From positions 248,001 through 312,000 of the forward strand of contig NZ_FXAT01000001.1 of NCBI RefSeq assembly GCF_900177725.1: a stretch of 64,000 nucleotides of DNA. The letters are read 5' to 3'. Position numbers and translations under genes: made by a program. The notes under the pieces were generated by a model, which saw nothing but the letters and a program-made list of their open reading frames with translations, was not told the origin of the DNA and searched no databases. The DNA comes from Paraburkholderia susongensis (GTDB taxonomy: Bacteria > Pseudomonadota > Gammaproteobacteria > Burkholderiales > Burkholderiaceae). Within the stretch, counting starts at the first letter, position 1; each line of letters begins with the position of its first letter. Shown piece after piece: positions 1 through 11,514 of this stretch.

Positions 1-504
1 GGCGCGGTGCTCGAACTGTGCACCGGCTCCGGCTGCCTCGCGATTCTCGCCGCGCATGCGTTCCCGAACGCGGACGTCGACGCGGTCGACCTGTCCGCGC
101 CCGCGCTCGAAGTCGCAGCGCGCAACGTGACGGACTACCACCTCGACGACCGCATCGCACTCTTTGAAGGCGATCTGTACGCGCCGCTCGCCGAGCGCCG
201 CTACGATGTGATCCTCAGCAATCCGCCGTACGTGAACACCGCGTCGATGCAGACGCTGCCCGCCGAATATAAGCACGAGCCGGAAATGGCGCTCGCGGGC
301 GGCGCGGACGGCATGGACATCGTGCGCCGGATCATCGTCGGGGCGCGCAACTGGCTGACCGAAGACGGCGTGCTCGTGGTCGAGATCGGCAACGAGCGCG
401 AGCACGTCGACGCGGCCTTCGGCGGGCTCGACCTCGTGTGGCTGTCGACCAGCGCCGGCGACGACAACGTGTTCCTGATTCAGGCCAGAGATTTGCCGGT
501 CTGA
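1..504 (+). CDS. prmB: Ribosomal protein L3 N5-glutamine methyltransferase (5' end missing)
   Basis: SAM-dependent methyltransferase that modifies a glutamine of ribosomal protein L3 (PrmB/HemK family). The reading frame is open from the first base, so the N-terminal domain lies outside the window and only the catalytic Rossmann part is present. Visible motifs are the SAM-binding ELCTGSGC loop at the start, an acidic loop (VDAVDLS) and the family signature SNPPYV that holds the methylated glutamine. PrmB and PrmC are hard to separate on the catalytic half alone. The position next to yheS-type housekeeping genes and the close match to PrmB style favour prmB. Confidence 0.85.
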   Translation, partial: GAVLELCTGSGCLAILAAHAFPNADVDAVDLSAPALEVAARNVTDYHLDDRIALFEGDLYAPLAERRYDVILSNPPYVNTASMQTLPAEYKHEPEMALAGGADGMDIVRRIIVGARNWLTEDGVLVVEIGNEREHVDAAFGGLDLVWLSTSAGDDNVFLIQARDLPV

Positions 505-689
505 GTTCGACCTGGTCCCATGCGTGATTTTCAGGCAAGCTGGCATGGGTTCGCCGCTGCCGTGCGCTGCATTGCCCGGCGCTGCGGCCTGAAACCGTTG
601 CCCGGCACGCTCGCGGCAGACCGCGGAGCGAGCCCGCTGTCCGCCCCCGTTTTCTGAAACGCAGCGCTTCGCCAACTCTTCGCGAGCTT

Positions 690-2159
690 ATGCAATTCGA
701 CCTGCTTCACGTCGGCCCGCTGGTTGCTCTTGCCCACATTCTCGGCATCATCGCGGCCTGCCACGCGATTCTCCATACCCGCACCTCGCAGGGCGCGATT
801 GCGTGGGCCGTGTCGCTGGTCGCGATGCCTTATCTGACGCTCGTCCCTTACCTGTTCCTCGGCCGCAGCAAGTTCGCGGGTTACGCGGACGCGCGCCGCG
901 TCGAGAACGAGCTGCTGCGCACGCGCGCGCATCCGCAAGAATGGGACACGCAGGCTTCGTCGGCGGGACTGCCGACCCAGCAGCTCGGCGCGCGGCTCGT
1001 GCAGTCGCTCACGCGTCTGGGCGGCATGCCGTTTCTGTCGGGCAATACCGTGCGCACGCTCGTCAACGGCACAGCGACCTTCGAGGCCATCTTCGAGGCC
1101 ATCGAAAACGCACGCCGCTATGTGATCGTGCAGTTCTTCATTGTGCGCGACGACGAGCTCGGCGACATGCTCAAGGACGCGCTGATCGCGAAAGCGCAAC
1201 AGGGCGTGCGCGTCTACTTCCTGTACGACAGCATCGGCAGCTTCGATCTGCCGCATCGCTACGTCGCGGCGCTGCGCGCGGCGGGCGTCGAAGTGCATCC
1301 GTTCGCGACCAATCGCCGCTTCGTCAACCGTCTGCAACTGAACTTCCGCAATCACCGCAAGATCGTCTCGGTGGACGGTGAACGCGCGTTCGTCGGGGGT
1401 CATAACGTCGGCGTCGAATACCTCGGCGCGAAGCCGCCGCTTTCGCCGTGGCGCGATACGCATATCGAGGTGCGCGGCCCGGCGGTCGCGAGCATCCAGT
1501 TCGTCTTCATCGAGGACTGGTACTGGGCCACACAGCAGTTACCCGAATTCGACCCGCCGGCGGCCGAAACGGCCGGTGAAACCGCCGGATCCGCCGAATC
1601 CACCGCAAGGCACATGCACTGCCTCGTGATGCCGAGCGGGCCGGCCGACAGGCAGGAAACCTGCTCGCTCTTTTTCGTCGAAGCGATCAATGCGGCGCGC
1701 GAGCGGATCTGGATCACGACGCCCTATCTCGTGCCCGACGAAGCGGTGTTCTCGGCACTGCGGCTCGCGGTGTTGCGCGGCGTGGACGTGCGCATCCTGA
1801 TTCCGAGCCGGCGCGATCACCTCGTCGTATTCGCGGCATCGAAGCTGTATGCGTACGATTCGCTGCGCGCGGGCATCCGCATCTTCCGTTATCAGCCGGG
1901 CTTCCTGCATCAGAAGGTCGTACTGATCGACAGCGCGGCAGCCGCGATCGGCAGCGCCAATCTCGACAACCGCTCGTTTCGCCTGAACTTCGAGATCATG
2001 GTACTGACCGTGGATCGCGGCTTCGCGCTCGAAGTCGAAACGATGCTGCTCAACGACTTCGCCGAATCGCGCGAAATCGACCGCAACGAGTACCGCCAGG
2101 CGAGCGCGCTGCGGCGCATGCTGATGCACGTGGCGCGGCTCTTTGCGCCGATCCTGTAG
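690..2159 (+). CDS. cls: Cardiolipin synthase (phospholipase D family)
   Basis: Joins two phosphatidylglycerol molecules to cardiolipin at the inner membrane. The protein has 489 residues, the normal length for ClsA-type enzymes. Two hydrophobic segments lie at the N-terminus (about residues 5-55). Two HKD motifs follow: NHRKIVSVDGERAFVGGHN near residue 220 and LHQKVVLIDSAAAAIGSANLD near 405, so both halves of the active site are intact. The gene stands alone, 185 bp after prmB, and converges on the glutathione peroxidase gene. Confidence 0.93.
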   Translation: MQFDLLHVGPLVALAHILGIIAACHAILHTRTSQGAIAWAVSLVAMPYLTLVPYLFLGRSKFAGYADARRVENELLRTRAHPQEWDTQASSAGLPTQQLGARLVQSLTRLGGMPFLSGNTVRTLVNGTATFEAIFEAIENARRYVIVQFFIVRDDELGDMLKDALIAKAQQGVRVYFLYDSIGSFDLPHRYVAALRAAGVEVHPFATNRRFVNRLQLNFRNHRKIVSVDGERAFVGGHNVGVEYLGAKPPLSPWRDTHIEVRGPAVASIQFVFIEDWYWATQQLPEFDPPAAETAGETAGSAESTARHMHCLVMPSGPADRQETCSLFFVEAINAARERIWITTPYLVPDEAVFSALRLAVLRGVDVRILIPSRRDHLVVFAASKLYAYDSLRAGIRIFRYQPGFLHQKVVLIDSAAAAIGSANLDNRSFRLNFEIMVLTVDRGFALEVETMLLNDFAESREIDRNEYRQASALRRMLMHVARLFAPIL

Positions 2160-2226
2160 ATCCTTGCCGTAGACCCTGTAACCCGCGCCGCGATCAGGCG
2201 AGGCGATTCACCGACGGCAGCACGGC

Positions 2227-2706
2227 TCACAACAACGCTTCGATGTCCCCGGTGATCGTCTCAGGCTTCGTGAGCGGCGCATAGCGCTTCACGACGTTGC
2301 CGTCGCGGCCGATCAGGAACTTCGTGAAATTCCACTTGATCGCCTCGAGGCCGAGCAATCCCGGCGCCTCGCCCGTCAGATAGCGGAACAGCGGGTGCGC
2401 ATTCGGGCCATTCACGTCGACCTTGTCGAACATCGGGAACGTCACGCCGTAATTCTTCTCGCAGAAGCTGCCGATCTGCGCGGCGTCGCCCGGCTCCTGC
2501 TTGCCGAACTGGTTGCACGGAAAGCCGAGCACCGCGAGCCCGCGCGCCGCGTACGTGTCGTAGAGCTTCTGCAGACCCGCGTACTGCGGCGTGAATCCGC
2601 ATTCGCTCGCGGTGTTGACGATCAGCAGAACCTTGCCCTCATACTTCGCGAGACTCACTTCCTCGCCACCGAGCGTGCGCGCCGAAAACGAATAGATCGA
2701 TGTCAT
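2227..2706 (-). CDS. Glutathione peroxidase family thiol peroxidase
   Basis: Reduces peroxides with glutathione or thioredoxin. The protein has 159 residues. Three family blocks are visible: NTASECGFTPQY with the peroxidatic Cys (cysteine, not selenocysteine), FPCNQFGKQEPG, and KWNFTKFLIGRDG with the Trp and Asn of the catalytic tetrad. The ATG at 2706 was chosen because the protein then starts right before the family domain and a GGGAGAG ribosome site precedes it. The longer frame to 2790 adds unrelated sequence. It is a single gene, convergent with cls. Confidence 0.92.
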   Translation of the reverse strand: MTSIYSFSARTLGGEEVSLAKYEGKVLLIVNTASECGFTPQYAGLQKLYDTYAARGLAVLGFPCNQFGKQEPGDAAQIGSFCEKNYGVTFPMFDKVDVNGPNAHPLFRYLTGEAPGLLGLEAIKWNFTKFLIGRDGNVVKRYAPLTKPETITGDIEALL

Positions 2707-2931
2707 GTGCTCTCCCGTGAAAGCCGTCAGTCTATGCCAAAAGACGTGCGGATACAGTCGGCCGGATGGCCTATGCCGGCTGGGCACCATGTGACACGAG
2801 GCAATGCGCGGCGGCCCGTGCCGGCACGAAGCGAGGCACGCTGACGAGCCGCGACGCAGTCAGCCGGGGGCCGCGCGCCCGGCGACACTCCGGGCAGTCT
2901 AAAATAGCGGTTTTATTCAGCCGGCCACTTC

Positions 2932-4905
<1,974 letters not shown>

Positions 4906-4949
4906 CGGCACGCAGCGCCGGGCCGCGCCGGCATCGACGGGAGCCTGCT

Positions 4950-6032
4950 TTGTCATTTGCGACATCATCGTCCGCTTCGTCGTCCGCATCATCGGCGGCT
5001 GAAGCGCCATCCGCGCCGCCCGCGCTGCAGGGGCTGCGCGTGCTCGACCTCACGCGCCTCCTGCCGGGTCCGGTGGCCGCGCTGCGGCTCGCCGAGCTCG
5101 GCGCCGACGTGCTGAAAATCGAAGCGCCCGGCGCGGGCGACCCTACCCGCACGATGATGCAATCGTCGGGCGACCGTGTCGCGGGACGGCCCGGCGCGTT
5201 CTACCGGATGGTCAATCGCGGCAAGCGCGAGACGCGTCTCGACCTCAAATCGGACGCGGGACGCAACGTGCTGCGCGCGCTCGCGGCGGAAGCGGATGTG
5301 CTGATCGAAAGCTTCCGGCCCGGCGTGATGGAGCGTCTAGGCATCGGCTATGAAACGCTGCGCGCGGCCAACCCGCGCCTCGTCTATTGCGCGATCTCCG
5401 GCTACGGCGCGAATGGTCCGTTCGCGCGGCACGCCGGTCACGATCTGAACTACATCGGCTATGCGGGCGTGCTCGATCAGCTCGCGGACGAGGACGGTAC
5501 GCCGATCCTGCCCAACTTCCAGATCGCCGATCTGCTCGGCGGCGCCTTGAGCGCGGTCACGCAGATTCTCGCCGCGCTATGGCACGTCGCGCGCGGCGGC
5601 GAAGGCCGTTTCGTCGATGTCTCGATGACGCATGCCTCGTATGCGCACAACGTCATCGCACAAGTCTCGCTCGCGAACGATGGCGCGGCGCCTGCCGCCC
5701 GCGCCGGTCTGCTCAATGGCGGCGTGCCCTGCTACAACCTGTACCGCACGCACGACGGCCGCTGGCTCGCGGTGGGCGCGCTCGAGTTGAAGTTCTGGGA
5801 AACGCTGTGCATGGCGCTCGACCGGCCAGAATGGGCGACGCGCCACTGGAGCCTCGGCCAGGCGATCGGTGGTCCGGACGCCATCGCGCTTATCGGGGAA
5901 TTGGCCGGCGTGATCGGCACACGCACGCTCGACGAATGGGTGCAGTCGCTGGAAGCGCTCGACTGTTGCGTGTCGCCGGTGCTGACGGTGGCCGAGGCCG
6001 CGCAGCATCCGCTCTTCAATCCGCATGCGTAG
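4950..6032 (+). CDS. CaiB/BaiF family CoA-transferase
   Basis: Class III CoA-transferase or alpha-methylacyl-CoA racemase-like enzyme. Family features are LDLTRLLPGPVAALRLAELGADVLKIE near the N-terminus (shown here as the block from about residue 30), VNRGKRE and LDLKSDAGR, then YCAISGYGANGPFARHAGHD with the catalytic Asp region. The TTG at 4950 is chosen because a GGGAG site precedes it and it clears the end of yheS by 44 bp. The frame also extends upstream to 4866 inside yheS. The protein ends at LFNPHA, some tens of residues earlier than many relatives, so a C-terminal truncation is possible. Its substrate cannot be told from sequence. Confidence 0.85.
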   Translation: MSFATSSSASSSASSAAEAPSAPPALQGLRVLDLTRLLPGPVAALRLAELGADVLKIEAPGAGDPTRTMMQSSGDRVAGRPGAFYRMVNRGKRETRLDLKSDAGRNVLRALAAEADVLIESFRPGVMERLGIGYETLRAANPRLVYCAISGYGANGPFARHAGHDLNYIGYAGVLDQLADEDGTPILPNFQIADLLGGALSAVTQILAALWHVARGGEGRFVDVSMTHASYAHNVIAQVSLANDGAAPAARAGLLNGGVPCYNLYRTHDGRWLAVGALELKFWETLCMALDRPEWATRHWSLGQAIGGPDAIALIGELAGVIGTRTLDEWVQSLEALDCCVSPVLTVAEAAQHPLFNPHA

Positions 6033-6156
6033 GCGGCGGCGAGTGCGGCCGCGAGTGTGAGCGATGCAGCGAGCGATGCTGCGAGAGACGGCGATGAGAA
6101 AAACCTCGCGGGTTAGCACGTGCGGCACGCGCTGCGGCCGGCCCCGCCCCGCACCC

Positions 6157-6435
6157 TCAGCGCCGCGCGGCCGACTGTCTCGGCAGGGTCTGACGCGGCG
6201 TTTTTTCGTCGTCGTGCAGCAGATGTTTGCGGCCTTCCACATGACGGCTGATCGTGGCGCGCACTTCGGCGGCCGTGACGTCCTCGGCCACCACCCGCCG
6301 CGATATCTGCCCTGCCGTGTCGATCCACTCGACGATCCGGCAAGCGCCGCCCCAAGGCTGGCGAATCGGTGCTGAGACACGACAGCCGCGCACCTGAATG
6401 GAACGCTCGGCTACGGTTTCACGTGACTGTTTCAA
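6157..6435 (-). CDS. Small hypothetical protein, possibly DUF2866
   Basis: A 92-residue basic protein with core GCRVSAPIRQPWGGACRIVE and a charged C-terminus. I recall a Burkholderia-restricted family (DUF2866) of this appearance, but this is from memory and not verified. Start is TTG at 6435 preceded by AAAGGA at a good distance. It lies downstream of radA on the same strand, with 153 bp between. No signal peptide, membrane segment or catalytic motif is visible, and no function is proposed. Confidence 0.55.
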   Translation of the reverse strand: MKQSRETVAERSIQVRGCRVSAPIRQPWGGACRIVEWIDTAGQISRRVVAEDVTAAEVRATISRHVEGRKHLLHDDEKTPRQTLPRQSAARR

Positions 6436-6588
6436 AGCGCGATCCTTTTTCGGGCATCAGAGGGGATGGATACCCTTACAGCTTAGAAAAAAGGCATGGC
6501 GGCCAGGTTACAGCCAATAGGGAGATATTTACCGGGAATTACGGCGCGCAAGGTGCACACACTACGCACACGCGCCGCAAGTCCCTGT

Positions 6589-7965
6589 TTATTCGAGCGT
6601 GCGGACCCGGTCGATCGCCTGCTCGATCCGCTCGACCGCAACGACCTGTAAGCCTTCGATCGGCTGCTTCGGCGCGTTGGCCTTCGGAATCACCGCGACC
6701 GAGAAGCCGAGCTTGGCCGCCTCCTTCAGGCGCTCCTGGCCGCGCGGCGATGGCCGGATTTCGCCGGCAAGCCCCACTTCGCCGAACACGACGAGCCCTT
6801 TGGGCAGCGGCTTGTTGCGCATCGACGAATGGATCGCGAGCAGCACCGCGAGGTCGGCGGCGGGCTCGGAAATCTTCACGCCGCCCACCGCGTTCAGAAA
6901 CACATCCTGATCGAAACACGCGATGCCCGCATGCCGATGCAGCACCGCCAGCAGCATCGCGAGGCGGTTCTGTTCGAGACCGACCGCGAGGCGCCGCGGA
7001 TTCGGCGCGTTGGCGGCGTCGACGAGCGCCTGCACCTCGACGAGCAGCGGCCGCGTACCCTCCTGCGTGACCAGCACGCACGAGCCCGGCACCGACTGCT
7101 CGTGCTGCGACAGAAACAACGCCGACGGATTCGCGACGCCACGCAAGCCGCGCTCGGTCATCGCGAACACGCCGAGTTCGTTGACCGCGCCGAAGCGGTT
7201 CTTGATCGCGCGCACGAGACGGTACGACGAGTGCGTATCGCCCTCGAAATACAGCACCGTATCGACGATATGTTCGAGCACGCGCGGGCCCGCGAGCGCG
7301 CCTTCCTTCGTCACGTGGCCGACCATGATGATCGTCGTGCCCGACTGCTTGGCAATGCGTGTGAGTTGCGCCGCGCACTCGCGCACCTGCGCGACCGAAC
7401 CCGGCGCGGAGGTGAGCGCATCGGAATAAACGGTCTGGATCGAGTCGATCACGGCGACCTCGGGCCGTTGCTCGGTGATCGTCGCCTGGATTTTTTCGAG
7501 CTGGATTTCCGCGAGCAATTGCAGCTCGCTCGCGGTCGACCCCGGTTCGAGCAGCGAGAGCCGTTGCGCGCGCAACGCAATCTGCGCGCCCGATTCTTCA
7601 CCGCTGATATAAAGCGCGCGTTTGTGCGCGGCGATTTCCGCGAGCGATTGCAGCAGCAGCGTCGATTTGCCGATGCCCGGATCGCCGCCGATCAGCACCA
7701 CGCCGCCCGGCACGAGACCACCGCCGAGCACGCGGTCGAATTCGCTCACGCCGGTGGAAAAACGCGGCACGTCGGACGCGTCGATGTCGGCGAGGCGCCG
7801 CACCGGGGTGCTCTTCGCGAGCGACTGGAAACGGTGCGTGGCCGGCCCTTCGGCGACCGATTCGATGAGCGTGTTCCACGCATTGCACGAAGGGCATTGG
7901 CCGGACCACTTCGGCGACTGCCCGCCGCATTCGCTGCAGATGTACAACGTCTTCGCTTTCGCCAC
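6589..7965 (-). CDS. radA: DNA repair protein RadA
   Basis: RecA-like branch-migration ATPase of recombination repair. The 458-residue protein has the N-terminal zinc finger (Cys10, Cys13, Cys24, Cys27), Walker A GGDPGIGKST at 93-102, the RadA-specific KNRFG at 255-259, and a C-terminal Lon-like domain (ending in AIPKANAPKQ and ALDRVRTLE-type sequence). Start is GTG at 7965, only 3 bp after the alr stop codon, so the two genes are very likely cotranscribed. Confidence 0.96.
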   Translation of the reverse strand: MAKAKTLYICSECGGQSPKWSGQCPSCNAWNTLIESVAEGPATHRFQSLAKSTPVRRLADIDASDVPRFSTGVSEFDRVLGGGLVPGGVVLIGGDPGIGKSTLLLQSLAEIAAHKRALYISGEESGAQIALRAQRLSLLEPGSTASELQLLAEIQLEKIQATITEQRPEVAVIDSIQTVYSDALTSAPGSVAQVRECAAQLTRIAKQSGTTIIMVGHVTKEGALAGPRVLEHIVDTVLYFEGDTHSSYRLVRAIKNRFGAVNELGVFAMTERGLRGVANPSALFLSQHEQSVPGSCVLVTQEGTRPLLVEVQALVDAANAPNPRRLAVGLEQNRLAMLLAVLHRHAGIACFDQDVFLNAVGGVKISEPAADLAVLLAIHSSMRNKPLPKGLVVFGEVGLAGEIRPSPRGQERLKEAAKLGFSVAVIPKANAPKQPIEGLQVVAVERIEQAIDRVRTLE

Positions 7966-7968
7966 GCG

Positions 7969-9039
7969 TTACTCCGCGCGGACCGGCACGCGCTGTGCGA
8001 CCGCGCACATGAGCTCGTAGCCGATCGTGCCGCACGCCTGCGCGACGTCGTCGATCGGCAGCGCGGCGCCCCACAGCTCGACGCGCGAGCCGACGTTGGC
8101 AGTCGGCACCGGCGTGAGATCGACCGTGAGCATGTCCATCGACACGCGCCCGACGATGCGCGTGCGCACCCCGTCGACGATCACCGGCGTGCCTTCCGGC
8201 GCGATACGCGGATAGCCGTCCGCGTAACCGCACGCCACCACGCCGATGCGCATCGGCCCGCGCGCGGTGAACGACGAGCCATAGCCGACCGTGCTGCCCT
8301 CGCCGAGCATTTGCACGGCGATCAGTTCCGAGGCGAGCGTCATGGCCGGCTGCAGGCCGGTGCTTTCGATCGCGGCCGTCACGCCCGAGGGCGACGCGCC
8401 GTACAGGATGATGCCCGGGCGCACCCAGTCGAAATGCGCTTCCGGATGCCAGAGCGTGGCCGCCGAATTCGCGAGGCTGCGCGCGCCGGCAATGCCCTGC
8501 GCGCCGCGCTCGAATGCTTCCATCTGATGCTTGATGCCACGATCGCCGTCGGCATCGGAGAAATGGGTCATCAGCGTGATCTGGCCGACGCCCTGGCAGG
8601 CGCGCGCGCGCTCCCATGCGGCACGGAATTTCTCGACCGTGTAGCCGAGCCGGTTCATGCCGGTGTTCATCTTCAACTGGATATTGACCGGTTTGGACAG
8701 GCGCGCCATTTCGAGCATGCGCAACTGTTCGTCCGAATGCAGCGCGGTGGTCAGGCTGTAGCGGTCGATCACGTCGATATCGGTCGGACGAAAAAAGCCT
8801 TCCAGCAAAAGAATCGGGCCTGCCCAGCCCAATTCACGCAACTTCACCGCTTCTTCCAGGTCCAGCAACCCAAAGCCGTCCGTTGCGCGCAAACCCGGAA
8901 ACACGCGCGCGAGGCCATGCCCGTAAGCATTTGCCTTGACGACGGCCCAGATTTTGGATTTCGGCGCATAACGCCGGGCGACGGCGAGGTTATTGGCGAG
9001 AGCGGCGGTATGAATCGTGGCTGAGAGGGGGCGCGGCAT
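7969..9039 (-). CDS. alr: Alanine racemase
   Basis: PLP enzyme that interconverts L- and D-alanine for peptidoglycan. The PLP-binding lysine is in [10 protein letters not shown] (Lys35 from the chosen start). The C-terminal catalytic Tyr region is [11 protein letters not shown]. Start at ATG 9039 ([10 protein letters not shown]) matches the usual N-terminus of DadX/Alr; a GTG at 9060 would add seven residues. The protein has 356 residues, normal for the family. It overlaps nothing and is followed at once by radA. Confidence 0.95.
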   Translation of the reverse strand: MPRPLSATIHTAALANNLAVARRYAPKSKIWAVVKANAYGHGLARVFPGLRATDGFGLLDLEEAVKLRELGWAGPILLLEGFFRPTDIDVIDRYSLTTALHSDEQLRMLEMARLSKPVNIQLKMNTGMNRLGYTVEKFRAAWERARACQGVGQITLMTHFSDADGDRGIKHQMEAFERGAQGIAGARSLANSAATLWHPEAHFDWVRPGIILYGASPSGVTAAIESTGLQPAMTLASELIAVQMLGEGSTVGYGSSFTARGPMRIGVVACGYADGYPRIAPEGTPVIVDGVRTRIVGRVSMDMLTVDLTPVPTANVGSRVELWGAALPIDDVAQACGTIGYELMCAVAQRVPVRAE

Positions 9040-9257
9040 GGGTTCTTTTCGTAAAGACACTTGCGAATCAGCGGCTTACACGGCGTTTTCAGCGCTCGGC
9101 GGCCCGCTGGGCGGTGCGATCAAGGATTCTGCTAGTCCGAATCCAGCTATTTTCGTGATATAAAGCCGTGCGCACAACCCATTTCGATCGGCATAAGGCC
9201 GGACGCATTGCAAACGGCCGGAGCGGACAGGCCGCAGCGAGGACAGCATCGCATCAG

Positions 9258-10565
9258 ATGAAAAAAGGTTTTTACACCATCATGGCCGCGCAGTTTTTTT
9301 CGTCGCTGGCCGACAATGCGCTTCTGATCGCTGCTATCGCACTGCTGAAAGATCTTCACGCTCCGAACTGGATGACGCCGCTGCTCAAGCTGTTCTTCGT
9401 GCTGTCGTACGTCGTTCTCGCCGCTTTCGTCGGCGCCTTCGCCGACTCCCGTCCGAAAGGACGCGTGATGTTCGTCACCAATACCATCAAGGTCGTCGGC
9501 TGCATCACGATGCTGGTCGGCGCGCATCCGCTCATTGCATACGGCATCGTCGGCTTCGGCGCGGCGGCCTACTCGCCCGCCAAGTACGGCATTCTCACCG
9601 AACTGTTGCCGCCTGACCGCCTCGTTGCCGCGAACGGCTGGATCGAGGGCACCACGGTCGGCTCGATCATTCTCGGCACGGTGCTCGGCGGCGCGCTGAT
9701 CAGCCCGCATATCGCCGCGCCGATTCTCAGGCAGCACATCCCCACCGTGAACACGCCCGCGGAAGCCGCGATGCTCGTCATCATGGGCATCTACATCATC
9801 GCCGCGCTCTTCAATCTGCGCATTCCCGACACCGGCGCGCGTTATCCGAAACAGGAACACGGGCCGATCCGCCTCATCACCGATTTCGCCGACTGCTTTC
9901 TCGTGCTGTGGCGCGACAAGCTCGGGCAGATTTCGCTCGCGGTCACGACGCTGTTCTGGGGCGCGGGCGCGACGCTGCAATTCATCGTGCTGAAGTGGGC
10001 CGAGGTGTCGCTGAACATGTCGCTTTCCGAAGCGGCGATCCTGCAGGCGGTGGTGGCGGTCGGCGTCGCGGCCGGCGCGATTTTCGCGGCCTCGCGCGTG
10101 CCGCTCAAGAAGTCGCTCTCGGTGCTGCCGGTCGGCATCATGATGGGCCTGTCCGTGATGCTGATGGCGTTCTATACGCGCGATCTGTTTCCCACGCATT
10201 GGGGCATCTATTTCGGCCGCATGCACGTGCCGGGCTATCTGATCTTCGCGTATATCTTCCTGATGCTGGTCGGCGGCCTGTCGGGCTTTTTCGTCGTGCC
10301 GATGAACGCGCTGCTGCAGCATCGCGGTCACGTGCTGCTGTCGGCGGGTCATTCGATCGCCGTGCAAAACTTCAACGAAAATCTCTCGGTGCTCGTCATG
10401 CTGTGCCTGTACGCGGTGCTCGTGTGGCTCGACGTGCCGGTCACCGCGGTGATCATGCTGTTCGGCACCTTCGTCTGCCTGATGATGTGGCTCGTGATGC
10501 GGCGCCACCAGGCGAACCAGCGTGCGTTCGATTCCGTCGCGCTGATCGGCGAAGCGAAGCACTGA
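9258..10565 (+). CDS. lplT: Lysophospholipid transporter LplT (MFS)
   Basis: Inner-membrane flippase that moves lysophospholipids inward for re-acylation. The 435-residue protein begins [21 protein letters not shown], the characteristic LplT N-terminus, and shows about 12 hydrophobic segments. The frame extends to 9168, but the upstream 30 residues are polar and unlike the family. In enterobacteria lplT is next to the acyltransferase aas. Here no aas follows; thiD comes next, 80 bp downstream. Confidence 0.92.
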   Translation: MKKGFYTIMAAQFFSSLADNALLIAAIALLKDLHAPNWMTPLLKLFFVLSYVVLAAFVGAFADSRPKGRVMFVTNTIKVVGCITMLVGAHPLIAYGIVGFGAAAYSPAKYGILTELLPPDRLVAANGWIEGTTVGSIILGTVLGGALISPHIAAPILRQHIPTVNTPAEAAMLVIMGIYIIAALFNLRIPDTGARYPKQEHGPIRLITDFADCFLVLWRDKLGQISLAVTTLFWGAGATLQFIVLKWAEVSLNMSLSEAAILQAVVAVGVAAGAIFAASRVPLKKSLSVLPVGIMMGLSVMLMAFYTRDLFPTHWGIYFGRMHVPGYLIFAYIFLMLVGGLSGFFVVPMNALLQHRGHVLLSAGHSIAVQNFNENLSVLVMLCLYAVLVWLDVPVTAVIMLFGTFVCLMMWLVMRRHQANQRAFDSVALIGEAKH

Positions 10566-10645
10566 GCAAGCACAGAACCGCAGCGAGCCGGCTTTTTCGA
10601 CGATGCGCGCGCTTCTCGCGTGCGCTCCTTCTTCCTCGCTTGACC

Positions 10646-11452
10646 ATGACCCAACCGATTCCCAATGTGCTGACGATCGCCGGTTCCGATTCCGGCGGCG
10701 GAGCCGGCATCCAGGCCGATCTGAAGACTTTCTCCGCGCTCGGCGCTTACGGCGCGAGCGTGATTACCGCACTCACCGCGCAGAACACGCGCGGCGTGAG
10801 CGCGATACACGCGCCCGATCCGGGCTTCGTCACCGCGCAACTCGACGCGGTGTTCGACGACATCCGCATCGATGCGGTGAAGATCGGCATGCTCGCGAAC
10901 GCGCCGATCGCGCGCGCGGTCGCCGATGCGCTGCGCCGTTACAAGCCGAAGCACATCGTGCTCGACACGGTGATGATCTCGAAAAGCAATCACGCGCTGC
11001 TGCTGCCCGATGCGGTCGCGGCCGTGCGCGACGAACTGCTGCCGCTCGCCGATCTGCTCACGCCGAATCTGCCGGAAGCCGCCGCGTTGCTCGGCACGCA
11101 GCCCGCCACCGACGAAGCCGGCATGGTCGACCAGGGCGAGGCGCTGCGCGCGCTCGGCGCACGCGCGGTGTTGATGAAGGGCGGCCATCTGAGCGCGGCG
11201 GATAGCCCCGACTGGCTCGTGCAGGCGAGCGGCACGCTGCGCCTGGGCGGCCCGCGCGTGCCGGTGAAGAATACGCATGGGACGGGTTGCACGCTCTCGT
11301 CGGCGATTGCGGCTTTGATTCCGCAGCGCAGCGACCTTGCGAGCGCGGTGACCGATGCGAAGCGCTATCTGACTGCCGCGTTGCAGGCAAGTGACCGGCT
11401 CGCGGTCGGCAGCGGCGTGGGGCCGGTGCATCATTTTCACGCCTGGTGGTGA
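10646..11452 (+). CDS. thiD: Hydroxymethylpyrimidine/phosphomethylpyrimidine kinase
   Basis: Phosphorylates HMP and HMP-P in thiamine biosynthesis. A ribokinase-fold protein of 268 residues with N-terminal [19 protein letters not shown] and C-terminal anion-hole motif [15 protein letters not shown], including the catalytic Cys/Asp region. The ATG at 10646 gives the standard N-terminus ([13 protein letters not shown]). No ThiE domain is fused. No TPP riboswitch is apparent upstream. Confidence 0.95.
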   Translation: MTQPIPNVLTIAGSDSGGGAGIQADLKTFSALGAYGASVITALTAQNTRGVSAIHAPDPGFVTAQLDAVFDDIRIDAVKIGMLANAPIARAVADALRRYKPKHIVLDTVMISKSNHALLLPDAVAAVRDELLPLADLLTPNLPEAAALLGTQPATDEAGMVDQGEALRALGARAVLMKGGHLSAADSPDWLVQASGTLRLGGPRVPVKNTHGTGCTLSSAIAALIPQRSDLASAVTDAKRYLTAALQASDRLAVGSGVGPVHHFHAWW

Positions 11453-11514
11453 CGGGCCGCGCGGCCTGTCTTCCAAGGTACTGATGCAGCACTGATAGCG
11501 GCACTGATGCCGCG

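Noticed and set aside
6829-9024. Plus-strand frame of 731 codons over radA and alr
   Set aside because: Both underlying minus-strand genes have full catalytic motifs; this frame has only Arg/His/Ala-rich shadow sequence.
10646-10700. TPP riboswitch before thiD
   Set aside because: The 80-bp gap after lplT is too short and lacks the conserved thi-box segments.
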